Shown: positions 23,756 through 33,784, counted from the stretch's first letter. The stretch: 64,000 nt of DNA from Methylomonas sp. (GCF_023228165.1 NZ_JALOBS010000009.1:95968-159967), one strand, 5' to 3'. Numbers and translations are program-made. Notes: generated by a model not told the origin, from the letters alone.

Positions 23756-24334
23756 ATGCAAAATCTTGTTCTGGCCTCAAGCTCGAAATACCGCGGCCAA
23801 ATCCTGAATAAACTCCAACTGCCGTTTACCAGCTGCGGCAGTGCCGTTAACGAAAACCCTTTCCCGAATGAACGTCCAAATTGCCTGGCGCTGAGATTAG
23901 CGACCGCCAAAGCCCAAGCCGTGGCAAACACACACCCTCGACACTTGATAGTTGGCTCTGATCAAGTGGCTGTATGCGAAGGTATATTGTTAGGTAAGCC
24001 GGGCGATAGAGAAGGTGCACTTCGGCAACTAAAGCTGCAGTCGGGCAAAAAAGTCACGTTTTATACCGGTATATGCGTGCTCGATAGCGGCAGTGGAATT
24101 CTTAAAACCGACCTCGATACCTGCCATGTGTTTTTTAGGGACCTCAACGAGGCGCAAATAAACCGCTATCTGGATAAAGAACAACCCTACGACTGTGCGG
24201 GCAGCTTTAAATCGGAAGGCTATGGCATTGCTTTATTCAGCAAAATTGAAGGTGAAGATCCTAATGCCCTGATCGGCCTGCCATTAATCAAATTGATCAA
24301 CTTATTGAATCAATTTGGCATGGCAATTCCCTAA
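23756..24334 (+). CDS. Maf-family nucleotide pyrophosphatase (YceF type)
   Basis: The 192-residue protein has the Maf start L-V-L-A-S-S-S-x-Y-R, the G-S-D-Q-V acidic core near residue 68, and the C-A-G-S-F-K-S-E-G-Y-G element. The SDQV and AGSFKSEG forms are typical of the YceF group, which hydrolyses modified nucleotides such as 7-methyl-GTP, rather than the TTP/UTP-specific YhdE group. It diverges from yceD with a short shared promoter region, as in E. coli. Confidence 0.92.
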   Translation: MQNLVLASSSKYRGQILNKLQLPFTSCGSAVNENPFPNERPNCLALRLATAKAQAVANTHPRHLIVGSDQVAVCEGILLGKPGDREGALRQLKLQSGKKVTFYTGICVLDSGSGILKTDLDTCHVFFRDLNEAQINRYLDKEQPYDCAGSFKSEGYGIALFSKIEGEDPNALIGLPLIKLINLLNQFGMAIP

Positions 24335-24342
24335 AGTACAAC

Positions 24343-25200
24343 TCATCTCGGCAACAATTGCTCGAAAACATCAAGAAATTCAACGGCTGCCTGCTCCATA
24401 ACCGATTCTATTTGCTCGCGAGTCAACCGCATGGAAACCAATGTCTGATCGGGTAGTTCTACAAGAGTCTGCTCAATTGGCCTGCCAAACTCCCTGTCAT
24501 CAATCAGCCGGGCAGTCAACCATAACAATTGCGCATCGAATTTATGCGTCGCAACAACATCCGGATTCAGAATTCCGCCCACAACCTCATGTAACGAATC
24601 CGGCAAGTGCCAAGATTTCAACAACTCACGCCCTACATCGGCATGGGTAAACCCGATGATCTCTTGTTCGAATCCCCCCAATAAGCGTCTATCCTGCCGA
24701 ATCGACAACAATACTTGGCTTGCCTGCTCGGGCATGATTTGATACAGCACCAGCGAACCGATATCATGCAACAAACCCGCCAAAAACAAGCGTTCCGTAT
24801 TCAATGACGCGCACTGTTTACCCAATAACTTGGTCACCACGCCGCAATGAACGCTGCGCATCCAAAACGCCGTCATGTCGACTAAATCGGAAGGAATTTT
24901 GGAAAAACGATCGACTACGCAGGTTGCCACGACCAAATTGTACAGATCATCGATACCGACAATGGAAATAGCCCGCGAGATCGTATCAACTTTGGATTGA
25001 AAGCCGTAAAAAGAGCTGTTCACCAATTTCAATAGCCGGGCAGACAAGGCCGGATCTTTTCCGATCACCTCCCCGATATCGACCATAGAATATCGCGGGT
25101 CGCGCACCATTTGATTCAGTTGAAAATAAATATCCGGCAAGGAAAATAAATCCTTCACCTCCGTAACCACATCCAATGCGCTAACAGGTTTCATATTCAA
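24343..25200 (-). CDS. HDOD-domain signalling protein
   Basis: The 285-residue protein is mostly a HDOD domain (about residues 10-215), with the L-P-D-I-Y-F start, K-D-P-A-L-S-A-R-L-L-K-L-V-N-S, and L-L-H-D-I-G-S segment. HDOD is a degenerate HD-type fold without the full catalytic metal set and is common in signalling and stress regulators. It overlaps the end of the transglycosylase gene by four bases. The output is unknown. Confidence 0.88.
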   Translation of the reverse strand: MNMKPVSALDVVTEVKDLFSLPDIYFQLNQMVRDPRYSMVDIGEVIGKDPALSARLLKLVNSSFYGFQSKVDTISRAISIVGIDDLYNLVVATCVVDRFSKIPSDLVDMTAFWMRSVHCGVVTKLLGKQCASLNTERLFLAGLLHDIGSLVLYQIMPEQASQVLLSIRQDRRLLGGFEQEIIGFTHADVGRELLKSWHLPDSLHEVVGGILNPDVVATHKFDAQLLWLTARLIDDREFGRPIEQTLVELPDQTLVSMRLTREQIESVMEQAAVEFLDVFEQLLPR

Positions 25201-25811
25201 CTCTTCCCATATAGCCTGAGAACCTGCTGAACATAATTTTGGGTTTCCCGATAGGGCGGAACCGTGTAATTATATTTCATAACAGCGCCCTCTCCGGCGT
25301 TATACCCAGCAACAGCCAACTTCAAATTAGAATTGAACATGGCCAGCAGATCCTTCAAATAACGCGTACCGCCGTCGACATTCTGCTCGGCGTCGTGCCT
25401 ATCGGTCACACCATAGCGTCTTGCAGTGTCCGGCATCAACTGCATTAATCCAACCGCTCCCGCCGAAGAAACCGCATGCGGGTTATAGGCCGACTCGGCT
25501 TGAATTACCGCATGAAGCAATTTTGGATCCATTTGATGTTTAGCCGCCGTCTTGGCAATTAAACTTTGGTATTTGAGCTTATTGCCCGCCATGAACTTAA
25601 CGTCCCTGGCATACGTTTTAGGCCTGGTCCGGATGATTAAACGATAGTTAAAGCCTTTTTTCGGTTGATCGGTGTAATACACCCGACCATCCGGAGCCAC
25701 GTATTTAAAAATATCCGCGAAAGCAAAAGATGAAACGCATAACAACAATAGAATAGTTTTTAGCAATTTCAACCGCGTCACCTTTTCGATAAATTTAACT
25801 CGCCTCAACAA
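25197..25811 (-). CDS. Lytic transglycosylase with DUF4124 N-terminus
   Basis: The 204-residue exported protein has a signal-like hydrophobic segment (about residues 16-32). It may truly start at an internal TTG nearer that segment. A short DUF4124 motif follows (D-I-F-K-Y-V-A-P-D-G-R-V-Y-Y-T-D). The SLT domain (about 75-200) has the catalytic Glu in A-E-S-A-Y-N-P, G-L-M-Q-L-M-P and A-G-Y-N-A-G-E-G. It cleaves peptidoglycan between MurNAc and GlcNAc in the periplasm. Its start overlaps the end of purT by 17 bases. Confidence 0.9.
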   Translation of the reverse strand: MLRRVKFIEKVTRLKLLKTILLLLCVSSFAFADIFKYVAPDGRVYYTDQPKKGFNYRLIIRTRPKTYARDVKFMAGNKLKYQSLIAKTAAKHQMDPKLLHAVIQAESAYNPHAVSSAGAVGLMQLMPDTARRYGVTDRHDAEQNVDGGTRYLKDLLAMFNSNLKLAVAGYNAGEGAVMKYNYTVPPYRETQNYVQQVLRLYGKS

Positions 25812-27000
25812 TGCTTATCATTGCCGCCGCGGAAACCGCCTTTGCCCGCGCATCACTCACAGTATCGGCGGTAGTCAGTGCCACCCCCATCCGCCGCGCC
25901 ACAAAAGCCTCCGGCTTTCCAAACAGGCGGATCTCACTGTCCGCCACCGCCAATGCCTGACTCAAGCCCCGATACATGACAGCTTTAGCATCGATACCAC
26001 CCAAAATCACGGCACTGGCGCCGATTTTATCCAAGGCTGTATTGACCGGCAGACCCAAAATGGCGCGGGCATGTAAATCGAATTCGCTTTGAACCTGACT
26101 GACCATGGTCACCATCCCGGTATCGTGAGGGCGCGGACTGACTTCGCTAAACCAGACCTGGTCGCCCCGCACAAACAATTCAACCCCGAACAAACCCAAA
26201 CCGCCCAAGGCCTCGGTTACTTTAGCGGCAATCTGCTGGGATAATTGAATGGCTTTTTCGCTCATGGGCTGAGGCTGCCAACTTTCACGGTAATCGCCAT
26301 TCACCTGCACATGACCGATAGGTTCGCAAAAATGTGTCTGAATTTGGCCGACCGCATCCTTGGCTCTAACCGTTAACAGAGTTATTTCAAAATCGAATTC
26401 GATTTTGGCTTCAACAATCACCTTACCGGTAGCGGCGCGGCCAGCGGCTTTGGCATAATCCCAGGCGGCTTGCAGTTGGTCGGCACTTTTCACCATTGAT
26501 TGCCCTTTGCCCGACGACGACATGGTGGGCTTGATAAAACAAGGATAGCCGATACCACCGTCAACAGCACTTTTCAATTGTTCATAGGTTTCGGCAAAAG
26601 CATATTTCGAAGTCGGCAACCCCAACTGCTCGGCAGCCAACTGACGTATACCTTCGCGATTCATGGTCAACTGAATGGCCCTGGCGTTCGGCACAATGCA
26701 GAGGTTTCCCACCGCCTCGATTTCAGCCAAGGCGCCGGTGGCAATCGCTTCTATTTCCGGCACGACCAAATCGGGCTTTTCAACTGCGATCAAGGCTTTA
26801 ACTGCCTCCGCGTCGGTCATATCGATGACATGGCTTCGATGCGCCACTTGCATGGCGGGGGCATGAGCGTAACGATCGACCGCGATCACCTCAACGCCGT
26901 AACGCTGCAAGGAAATGGCAACTTCCTTTCCCAATTCGCCGCTGCCTAACAGCAGCGCCTTGGTTGCGGTTGCACTGCCTGGCGTTCCTATTTTCATCAT
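25795..27000 (-). CDS. purT: Formate-dependent GAR transformylase
   Basis: The 401-residue ATP-grasp enzyme makes formyl-GAR from formate, ATP and GAR in purine synthesis. It has the G-S-G-E-L-G-K-E-V start, K-P-T-M-S-S-S-G-K-G-Q-S glycine loop near residue 160, and E-V-S-P-R-P-H-D-T-G-M-V-T near 285. Formate is a central C1 intermediate in methylotrophs, so a formate-using enzyme suits the proposed lifestyle, though the gene is widespread. Two ATG codons in tandem (27000 and 26997) overlap the stop of the MutS-like gene. Confidence 0.96.
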   Translation of the reverse strand: MMKIGTPGSATATKALLLGSGELGKEVAISLQRYGVEVIAVDRYAHAPAMQVAHRSHVIDMTDAEAVKALIAVEKPDLVVPEIEAIATGALAEIEAVGNLCIVPNARAIQLTMNREGIRQLAAEQLGLPTSKYAFAETYEQLKSAVDGGIGYPCFIKPTMSSSGKGQSMVKSADQLQAAWDYAKAAGRAATGKVIVEAKIEFDFEITLLTVRAKDAVGQIQTHFCEPIGHVQVNGDYRESWQPQPMSEKAIQLSQQIAAKVTEALGGLGLFGVELFVRGDQVWFSEVSPRPHDTGMVTMVSQVQSEFDLHARAILGLPVNTALDKIGASAVILGGIDAKAVMYRGLSQALAVADSEIRLFGKPEAFVARRMGVALTTADTVSDARAKAVSAAAMISIVEAS

Positions 27001-28592
27001 GATTTGGCCAAATAATTTTCGATGTCCTGTTTAGAAAAACCGATTTTTTTTGCCACCCGATCGGCATGACTCACTCTGGAAATACCCGAAATCAATCTAA
27101 AGGTAGGCATTTCATCGGCAAATTCCACCTGTTTAGGCGTTGCCGTACCCCTTTTGATAAATACATCTACCAATTGATGGTTGTGGGTAATCAAAATGGT
27201 GCTGTTTCCCTTGCGATAAAACCCGTCCAGCACATCGATAGACGATTGCATCTTCTCTTCAAAGGTAGTGCCTTCCGCCATTTCGTCAAGCACCAGCAAA
27301 CTTTTTGCCGTGGTAGCCAGGAAAATATCCCGAGTGCGCTTCAATTCGGTACCAAAGCGGCCTTCACCGTCGTCTAGATGGCTGATTTCCGGTGCCTGAT
27401 AGAAAATCTTATCGGCGACGCTCAAGTTGGCCGACCGAGCCGGCACATAACAACCGATTTGCGCCAAAAGCTGGATCTGGGTGATAGTCTTACAAAACGC
27501 GGTCTTACCGCCGCTATTGGGTCCGGTAATACAGACCAGCCGCTCGGAACTCATCTCAAAATCGTTGCCGACGTAGTCCGGATTTTTGTGTCCCAGCACC
27601 GGGTTTTTCGCCGCAACCAAATGCATGGTATGCCGATCGGCGGACTGCAACTCCGGAAGCACGGTTTCGCTGCCGTAGTCTTCGGCGTATTTGATGAAAG
27701 ACAATAATTCGTCGAGCTGCCCCAACCCATCCAGCATCTCGCCCAAGGCCGCCGAGTTCCGAAAAATGTTACGCAACGGAATGATGCAATTATCCCTATC
27801 GTAGCCACCTATCACCGGAATATAAGCCAACATCAACGGCAGGAAAAAAACCGATGCCACCGAAACGCCGTCCTTGGAAAACTGGAACATATCGGTAGGA
27901 AATATCATCACCAGGCCCCAAATAATCGCCAGCAGCGAACCAATCAGCAAGGGCTTGAACAATGTGGGTCGAAAGATGGTTGCCGGTGCATAGGAGTTTT
28001 TGCGTTCCTCCTTGCTTTGCAGGCCTTTTTCACTGTTATAAACCGGCCCGACCATCAACGAATAATCGTTACTCTGGGCGAAATTGCCGATTTTATTGAA
28101 CACGCTCTGCAGATATGGCGTCTGCGGGGCACCGGAATTATGGATGGCGCCGACCAGATTCAGCGCCGCATTGATGCCGCGCCGATACTGTTTATAACCG
28201 TAGCCCTCGATTTGATTATCTTCCCGCGCCGTGCCGAAGCCGCCCAGAAACTCGCCGAACAGCAACAGATACAACCGATTTTCGGTATTAGCGGCATTGG
28301 TGACTATGTTTTCCACATTGGCCCGCACATCCGGGTTATCGCGAATTTCCCGCACCGCCGCTTGTTTGGCGGCAATAGCATCCAGATCCGCCAACGGTTG
28401 AGTCAAGGAACGATATAACACGGTCTGGCCGGCAATAGTGCTGGCGTAATTAACCGTATCGAACAACTCATCGACTTCTATGGTATTGAATGCGCCCTGA
28501 TCCAGCACGCCTTCCCCAGTGGGTAGCGGTAGGCTTTTTCGCACCACCGGCCATTCCTCGTCGCTCCAGCTTTGTAATACGTTTTGTTGCAT
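26997..28592 (-). CDS. MutS-like ATPase with predicted membrane segments
   Basis: The 531-residue protein has a C-terminal MutS-type ATPase domain: Walker A G-P-N-S-G-G-K-T near residue 355, the D-D-G-E-G-R-F-G-T-E-L segment, Walker B L-V-L-D-E-M-A-E-G-T, and an I-T-H-N-H switch His. The N-terminal half resembles MutS clamp/lever helices. Two hydrophobic stretches (about residues 210-230 and 245-262) look like membrane helices, which proper MutS lacks. The mismatch-reading Phe-x-Glu domain is absent. Related MutS-like membrane ATPases exist in other bacteria with unknown roles. A strong GGAGG site precedes the start. It is coupled to purT. Confidence 0.8.
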   Translation of the reverse strand: MQQNVLQSWSDEEWPVVRKSLPLPTGEGVLDQGAFNTIEVDELFDTVNYASTIAGQTVLYRSLTQPLADLDAIAAKQAAVREIRDNPDVRANVENIVTNAANTENRLYLLLFGEFLGGFGTAREDNQIEGYGYKQYRRGINAALNLVGAIHNSGAPQTPYLQSVFNKIGNFAQSNDYSLMVGPVYNSEKGLQSKEERKNSYAPATIFRPTLFKPLLIGSLLAIIWGLVMIFPTDMFQFSKDGVSVASVFFLPLMLAYIPVIGGYDRDNCIIPLRNIFRNSAALGEMLDGLGQLDELLSFIKYAEDYGSETVLPELQSADRHTMHLVAAKNPVLGHKNPDYVGNDFEMSSERLVCITGPNSGGKTAFCKTITQIQLLAQIGCYVPARSANLSVADKIFYQAPEISHLDDGEGRFGTELKRTRDIFLATTAKSLLVLDEMAEGTTFEEKMQSSIDVLDGFYRKGNSTILITHNHQLVDVFIKRGTATPKQVEFADEMPTFRLISGISRVSHADRVAKKIGFSKQDIENYLAKS

Positions 28593-28620
28593 GCTGCCTC
28601 CCCGGTTATTTTTATTCCGC

Positions 28621-29598
28621 TTAACGGGCGGATTTTATTAATTCGGCCATTACCTCGACATGGGCATCGCAATCATTCAGCGCCGGAATGTAACGGTAAC
28701 TTTTACCGCCCGCCGCCATGAAAATTTCCTTATTGGTGATGGCGATTTCTTCCAGGGTTTCTAGACAATCCACGGCAAACCCGGGACACACCACGTCCAC
28801 TTGTTTAATATCCTGTTTGGGCAAATCCTGTAACACTTCTACGCAATAGGGCTGCAACCATTCGGCACGTCCGAAGCGGGACTGAAACACCAATTGCCAT
28901 TGTTTATCCTTTAAGCCTAACTCATCGGCCAATAATCGCGCCGTCGCCTGACAGTGATAAAAATAAGGATCGCCCCACTCTGTCAATTTGGCCGGCAAAC
29001 CATGAAACGACATCACCAACAAGGCCGCTTGACCATGATTCAGCCAGTGCTGGCGAATCGAATCCGCCACCGCTTTGATATAAGCGGGTCTTTGATAATA
29101 ATCGCCGACAAATCGCAAGGACGGCATATGCTGCCAGCGAATGAATTCATCCGCCACCACATCGAAAATAGACGCCGTGGTAGTCGATGAATATTGCGGA
29201 TACAGCGGCAGGATAACGATGTCTTGCACACCTTGCTTTTTAAACGCCTGCAATTTCTCGCGTAAGGCCGGCTTACCGTAACGCATCGCACAATCGATCA
29301 GCAATTTTTCGTTACCGTAACGTTTTGCCAGTTTCATAGTCAACTGCCGGCTAAACACAATCAGCGGCGAGCCTTTCTCGGTCCAGATGGTTTTATAGGC
29401 ATGCGCGGATTTACGCGGCCGAAAAGGCAATATAAACAAATTCAGAATCAGCCACCACAACGGCCTCGGCAAATTCACTACACGCGGATCGCGCAGAAAT
29501 TCGCCTAAAAAGGCTCTGACATCCTGAGTGCTGGCGCTGGCTGGGGAACCTAAGTTGACCAGCAATACACCGGTTTTCTTTTCCAGGTCTTCGAACAT
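28621..29598 (-). CDS. hemH: Ferrochelatase
   Basis: The 325-residue enzyme inserts ferrous iron into protoporphyrin IX in the last step of heme synthesis. I use the ATG at 29598 (M-F-E-D-L-E-K-K-T-G-V-L-L-V-N-L-G); the longer frame overlaps folE in another frame. Family marks are L-V-N-L-G-S-P, the metal-ligand H in S-F-H-G-L-P, D-P-Y-x-x-x-C-x-x-T-A and the L-E-T-L-E-E-I motif. No C-terminal [2Fe-2S] cysteine cluster is seen. It sits five bases downstream of folE. Confidence 0.96.
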   Translation of the reverse strand: MFEDLEKKTGVLLVNLGSPASASTQDVRAFLGEFLRDPRVVNLPRPLWWLILNLFILPFRPRKSAHAYKTIWTEKGSPLIVFSRQLTMKLAKRYGNEKLLIDCAMRYGKPALREKLQAFKKQGVQDIVILPLYPQYSSTTTASIFDVVADEFIRWQHMPSLRFVGDYYQRPAYIKAVADSIRQHWLNHGQAALLVMSFHGLPAKLTEWGDPYFYHCQATARLLADELGLKDKQWQLVFQSRFGRAEWLQPYCVEVLQDLPKQDIKQVDVVCPGFAVDCLETLEEIAITNKEIFMAAGGKSYRYIPALNDCDAHVEVMAELIKSAR

Positions 29599-29603
29599 GC
29601 TGG

Positions 29604-30149
29604 TTATTTTCGATTGATCAGATTCAAAAATTCGGAACGGGTACTGATTTCTTCCCGGAAAATCCCGGTCATTACCGATGTCGTCATCACCGAGTTTTGT
29701 TTTTCTACGCCACGCATCATCATGCATAAATGTTTGGCTTCAATCACCACAGCCACGCCGCGCGCATTGATGACGGTTTGTACAGCGCTGGCAATTTGCC
29801 GGGTCAGTTGTTCCTGAATCTGCAAGCGCCGGCCGTACATATCCACGATCCGCGCCAACTTGGATAAACCCAATACTTTACCTTGCGGCAAATAACCGAT
29901 GTGACATTTGCCGATAAACGGTAATAAATGGTGCTCGCACAAGGAATACAGCTCGATATCCTTGACGATGACCATGTCTTCGGTATCGGCCTGAAAAATC
30001 GCCCCATTCAGCACTTCATCCAGGTTTTTCTCATAACCGTTATTTAAAAATCTAAAGGCTTTTGCCGCCCGCTTGGGCGTATCGCGCAAACCCTCACGAT
30101 TGACGTCTTCACCTATTGCTTGAATGATTTTGGAGAAATATTCTTCCAT
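29604..30149 (-). CDS. folE: GTP cyclohydrolase I
   Basis: The 181-residue enzyme converts GTP to dihydroneopterin triphosphate, the entry to folate and pterin synthesis. Zinc and catalytic residues are in C-E-H-H-L-L-P-F (about residue 75) and H-L-C-M-M-M-R-G-V (about 145). The segment R-R-L-Q-I-Q-E-Q-L-T-R-Q-I is also conserved. Length matches the family. In C1-metabolising bacteria both folate and methanopterin pathways need pterins. It may be co-transcribed with hemH. Confidence 0.97.
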   Translation of the reverse strand: MEEYFSKIIQAIGEDVNREGLRDTPKRAAKAFRFLNNGYEKNLDEVLNGAIFQADTEDMVIVKDIELYSLCEHHLLPFIGKCHIGYLPQGKVLGLSKLARIVDMYGRRLQIQEQLTRQIASAVQTVINARGVAVVIEAKHLCMMMRGVEKQNSVMTTSVMTGIFREEISTRSEFLNLINRK

Positions 30150-30188
30150 CGCCGACCCCGGGTAAAAAAATGGTGTGAGTATACAGCA

Positions 30189-31160
30189 TCAAACCGTAAA
30201 CTCTAAGGCATGCAAAAGTACTTGCTCATCGGCCCCCGGTTTATTGGCGTTTTCGCTAATATGGCGGCGCCAGGCCCTGGCACCCTCCACACCATGAAAC
30301 AGGCCCAGCAAATGCCGGGCGATGTTGTTTAAGCGCACCCCTTGTTGCAGCTGTTGCCGCACATAAGGCAGCAAAGCCAAAATTACTTCCTGGCGAGTCT
30401 TCAGCGGATAGTCATCGCCATACAGACGGCTATCTACTTCGCTAAGCAGATACGGGTTGTGATACACCTCGCGCCCCAGCATCACCCCATCGACATGTTT
30501 TAACAACGCCAACGACTCATCCAGACTAGTGATGCCACCGTTAATAATAATGTCCAATTCAGGAAAATCCTGCTTCAGTTGATACACCATCTCATAGCGC
30601 AAGGGAGGAATATCGCGGTTCTGTTTCGGCGACAAACCGGACAACCAGGCTTTGCGGGCGTGCACGATAAAAGTATCGCAACCGCCGGCACGCGCCGCCG
30701 CAATAAACTGCGTCAATTCCTGATAGGAGTCCCGCTCGTCGATGCCAATGCGCGATTTTATGCTGACGGGTATCGAAGCCGCCTGCCGCATGGCGGTCAC
30801 GCATTCAGCCACCAATTCGGGTTCCGCCATCAAACAGGCCCCGAACCGGCCGTTTTGCACCCTGTCGCTCGGGCAACCGATATTCAGGTTCACCTCATCG
30901 TACCCGTATTGCTCGGCAAGCTCCGCGCAACGAGCCAAATCCCGCGGATGGCTGCCGCCCAATTGCAAAGCAACGGGTTGCTCCTCCGGATTAAATTGCA
31001 AATGCCGTTGCTGGTTGCCCTGCAAAATGGCGCCGGTCGTCACCATTTCGGTATACAACACAGCCTGGCGCGACAATAAACGGTAAAAATACCGGCAATG
31101 CCGGTCGGTCCAATCCAGCATCGGCGCGACACAGAAGCGCCTGTTGACTTTGTTATGCAT
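30189..31160 (-). CDS. dusA: tRNA-dihydrouridine synthase A
   Basis: The 323-residue flavoprotein reduces uridines in the tRNA D-loop using NADPH. It has the A-P-M-L-D-W-T-D-R-H start, the catalytic Cys in N-x-G-C-P-S-D-R-V, H-A-R-K-A-W-L-x-G-L-S-P-K-Q-N-R, and G-G-I-T phosphate-binding loop. The RHCRYFYR and PKQNR features indicate the DusA subgroup. It lies about 40 bases upstream of folE on the same strand. Confidence 0.95.
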   Translation of the reverse strand: MHNKVNRRFCVAPMLDWTDRHCRYFYRLLSRQAVLYTEMVTTGAILQGNQQRHLQFNPEEQPVALQLGGSHPRDLARCAELAEQYGYDEVNLNIGCPSDRVQNGRFGACLMAEPELVAECVTAMRQAASIPVSIKSRIGIDERDSYQELTQFIAAARAGGCDTFIVHARKAWLSGLSPKQNRDIPPLRYEMVYQLKQDFPELDIIINGGITSLDESLALLKHVDGVMLGREVYHNPYLLSEVDSRLYGDDYPLKTRQEVILALLPYVRQQLQQGVRLNNIARHLLGLFHGVEGARAWRRHISENANKPGADEQVLLHALEFTV

Positions 31161-31357
31161 GCATTACGGAAAAGTTTAAATTAACATATTGACAGCAGCC
31201 AGGCAGTCTTTCGAATCGCCAAAACATACCTTGTCGAGCCCAAAATCAAATATGGGTGTTACGCGACATGCCTTATGCGATTCGGTCGACCGGACAAATC
31301 ATCTATCGGCCGAATCCTTACGATTAAGCGTGGACCCTGCGTTTTCTGGACAGGGAA

Positions 31358-33604
31358 TTATTCGGATTTGGTCGGCACCGACTCCAAGCCATCCACTTTT
31401 TGAAAACCGCGCGGCAAGGCGGTACCGCGATTGGCGCGGTTACCGCAGTATTGGTCGATGTCCATGCCTTTTAAAGTAACATGCCGCTTGCCTGACAAAA
31501 TTTTCAACTCACCGCCAACCGGCAATGCCGTTATAGCGGCCACCGCATCCTTTCCGGAAACAATGTCCCCATTCGGGATTTGAATCAATTTATTGCCCTT
31601 ACCCTTTGCCAGCTCCGGCAAATCCTGGGCGGGAAAAATCAACAAGCGGCCCTGCAAGGTGGCCACGGCCAGTAAATCGCTAACCTGAGGTATCGCTGTC
31701 GGAGTGATGACTTTTGCACCGCTCGGCAAACTCAAAACCGCTTTGCCGGCCTTATTTTTGCTGTATAGCTCTTTCAACCGTACCCGAAATCCATAACCAG
31801 CATTACTGGCCATCAAAAGCCAATCATCCGGCTGACCGGTAAACACATCGGTAAACAAACTGCCGGGCGGCGGATTCAAGCGACCGGTCAACGGTTCGCC
31901 CTGACTGCGCGCGGATGGCAAATCGTGGGTAGTGATGCAGTAAACACGACCGCTGGAATCCAACACATAAGCCGGCTGCGTGGTACGACCCCTGGCCGCA
32001 GACAAATAACCGTCGCCAGCCCGGTAATTAAGCGCTTCGACTTCGATATCGTAACCCTTGGCAGCCCGGATCCAGCCTTTTTGCGACAGAACGATGGTCA
32101 CGGGTTCGTTAGCGATCAGTTCGGTGGTATCCAGCGCTTGCGCAGCGTCTCGCGCCACGATGGGCGACCGGCGGTCATCGCCGTATTTTTCTGCGTCGCG
32201 CTCGATTTCTTTTCGAATCAAACGATTCAGCAATCGTTCGGAGCCCAGGGTTTTTTCCAATGCCCGCCTTTCCTGCTCCAGTTCATCCTGCTCGCCGCGG
32301 ATTTTCATTTCCTCCAATTTGGCCAAATGGCGTAGTTTCAATTCCAGAATAGCTTCCGCTTGAATATCGGTCAGGTTAAAACGCGCCATAAGCACCGGCT
32401 TAGGGTGATCCTCGCTACGGATAATGGCGATGACTTCGTCGATATTCAGATAGGCGATTAATAGACCTTCCAGTATGTGCAAACGCGCCAGCACTTTATC
32501 CAAGCGATATTGCAAGCGGCGGCGCACGGTTTCAGTCCGGAAACTGATCCATTCGGTCAGAATCTGCCTAAGATTTTTGACCTGCGGCTTACCGTTCAAG
32601 CCGATCATATTCATATTGACCCGGTAGTTTTTCTCCAGATCGGTGGTAGCGAACAGATGCGACATTACCGCATCGACATCGATGCGCTTGGTTTTGGGAA
32701 TGATCAACAAGCGGGTGGGGTTTTCGTGATCGGATTCGTCTCGTAAATCCTCTATCATCGGCAGCTTTTTCGCCAGCATTTGCGCGGCAATCTGCTCCAA
32801 TAACTTGGCGCCGGACACTTGATGCGGCAAAGCGGTAATCACGATAACCCCCTCTTCCAGCTCATACTTGGCACGCATTTTCACCGAGCCGTTACCGGTA
32901 AGATACAGTTTTTGAATATCGGTGCTGGAGGTGATAATTTCGGCATCGGTCGGATAATCCGGACCTTTGACATGCTCAAGTAAGCCTTCCAGAGTCGTTT
33001 CCGGCTGATCCAGCAATTGCAGACAGGCCTTGGCCACTTCGCGTAGATTGTGCGGTGGAATATCGGTAGCCATGCCGACCGCGATCCCCATGGTGCCGTT
33101 AAGTAACACATTCGGTAGCCGGGCCGGCAACAAACCGGGTTCTTTCAAAGTACCGTCGAAATTGTCGGTCCAGTCCACCGTACCCTGCCCCAATTCGCTG
33201 AGCAGGGTTTGCGCATAGGCAGTCAAACGCGATTCGGTGTAGCGCATGGCGGCAAACGACTTTGGATCATCCGGCGAACCCCAGTTGCCCTGACCGTCGA
33301 TCAAAGGATAACGATAGGAAAAATTCTGCGCCATCAACACCATGGCTTCGTAACAAGCCGAATCGCCGTGCGGATGGTATTTACCCAACACGTCACCGAC
33401 AGTACGTGCCGATTTTTTATATTTGGCCAGCGCAGTCAAACCCAACTCGGACATCGCGTAAACAATACGCCGTTGCACGGGTTTTAAGCCGTCACCAATA
33501 TGCGGCAAAGCCCTGTCCAAAATTACGTACATAGAATAATCCAGATACGCTTTTTCGGTGAATTCCTTTAACGGCAATTGTTCAAAATTTTCCTGTACGC
33601 CCAT
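31358..33604 (-). CDS. parC: DNA topoisomerase IV subunit A
   Basis: The 748-residue protein is the DNA-cleaving subunit of topoisomerase IV, which unlinks daughter chromosomes. I use the ATG at 33604; a TTG lies six codons upstream. The catalytic Tyr is in A-A-M-R-Y-T-E-S-R. The quinolone-resistance region H-P-H-G-D-S-A-C-Y-E-A has the susceptible-type Ser and Glu. The A-L-P-H-I-G-D-G-L-K-P-V-Q-R-R start is ParC-like, and the C-terminal domain is the shorter ParC form without a GyrA box. parE is not adjacent. Confidence 0.96.
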   Translation of the reverse strand: MGVQENFEQLPLKEFTEKAYLDYSMYVILDRALPHIGDGLKPVQRRIVYAMSELGLTALAKYKKSARTVGDVLGKYHPHGDSACYEAMVLMAQNFSYRYPLIDGQGNWGSPDDPKSFAAMRYTESRLTAYAQTLLSELGQGTVDWTDNFDGTLKEPGLLPARLPNVLLNGTMGIAVGMATDIPPHNLREVAKACLQLLDQPETTLEGLLEHVKGPDYPTDAEIITSSTDIQKLYLTGNGSVKMRAKYELEEGVIVITALPHQVSGAKLLEQIAAQMLAKKLPMIEDLRDESDHENPTRLLIIPKTKRIDVDAVMSHLFATTDLEKNYRVNMNMIGLNGKPQVKNLRQILTEWISFRTETVRRRLQYRLDKVLARLHILEGLLIAYLNIDEVIAIIRSEDHPKPVLMARFNLTDIQAEAILELKLRHLAKLEEMKIRGEQDELEQERRALEKTLGSERLLNRLIRKEIERDAEKYGDDRRSPIVARDAAQALDTTELIANEPVTIVLSQKGWIRAAKGYDIEVEALNYRAGDGYLSAARGRTTQPAYVLDSSGRVYCITTHDLPSARSQGEPLTGRLNPPPGSLFTDVFTGQPDDWLLMASNAGYGFRVRLKELYSKNKAGKAVLSLPSGAKVITPTAIPQVSDLLAVATLQGRLLIFPAQDLPELAKGKGNKLIQIPNGDIVSGKDAVAAITALPVGGELKILSGKRHVTLKGMDIDQYCGNRANRGTALPRGFQKVDGLESVPTKSE

Positions 33605-33784
33605 TCTGTGTAAAAAATCCAATATAAGAGATTGTCAATAGTTTGCAGAATGATACCGCATGATGAAACGGCTTGATTGGAAAGCTTGGAAACACCCACT
33701 AGTTATCAGTTTGTTTCCATACGCTATTTTTCAATGAGTTTTGACGTTATGCTATAGGCATAGTCACTTCAGTTTATAGCCGAC

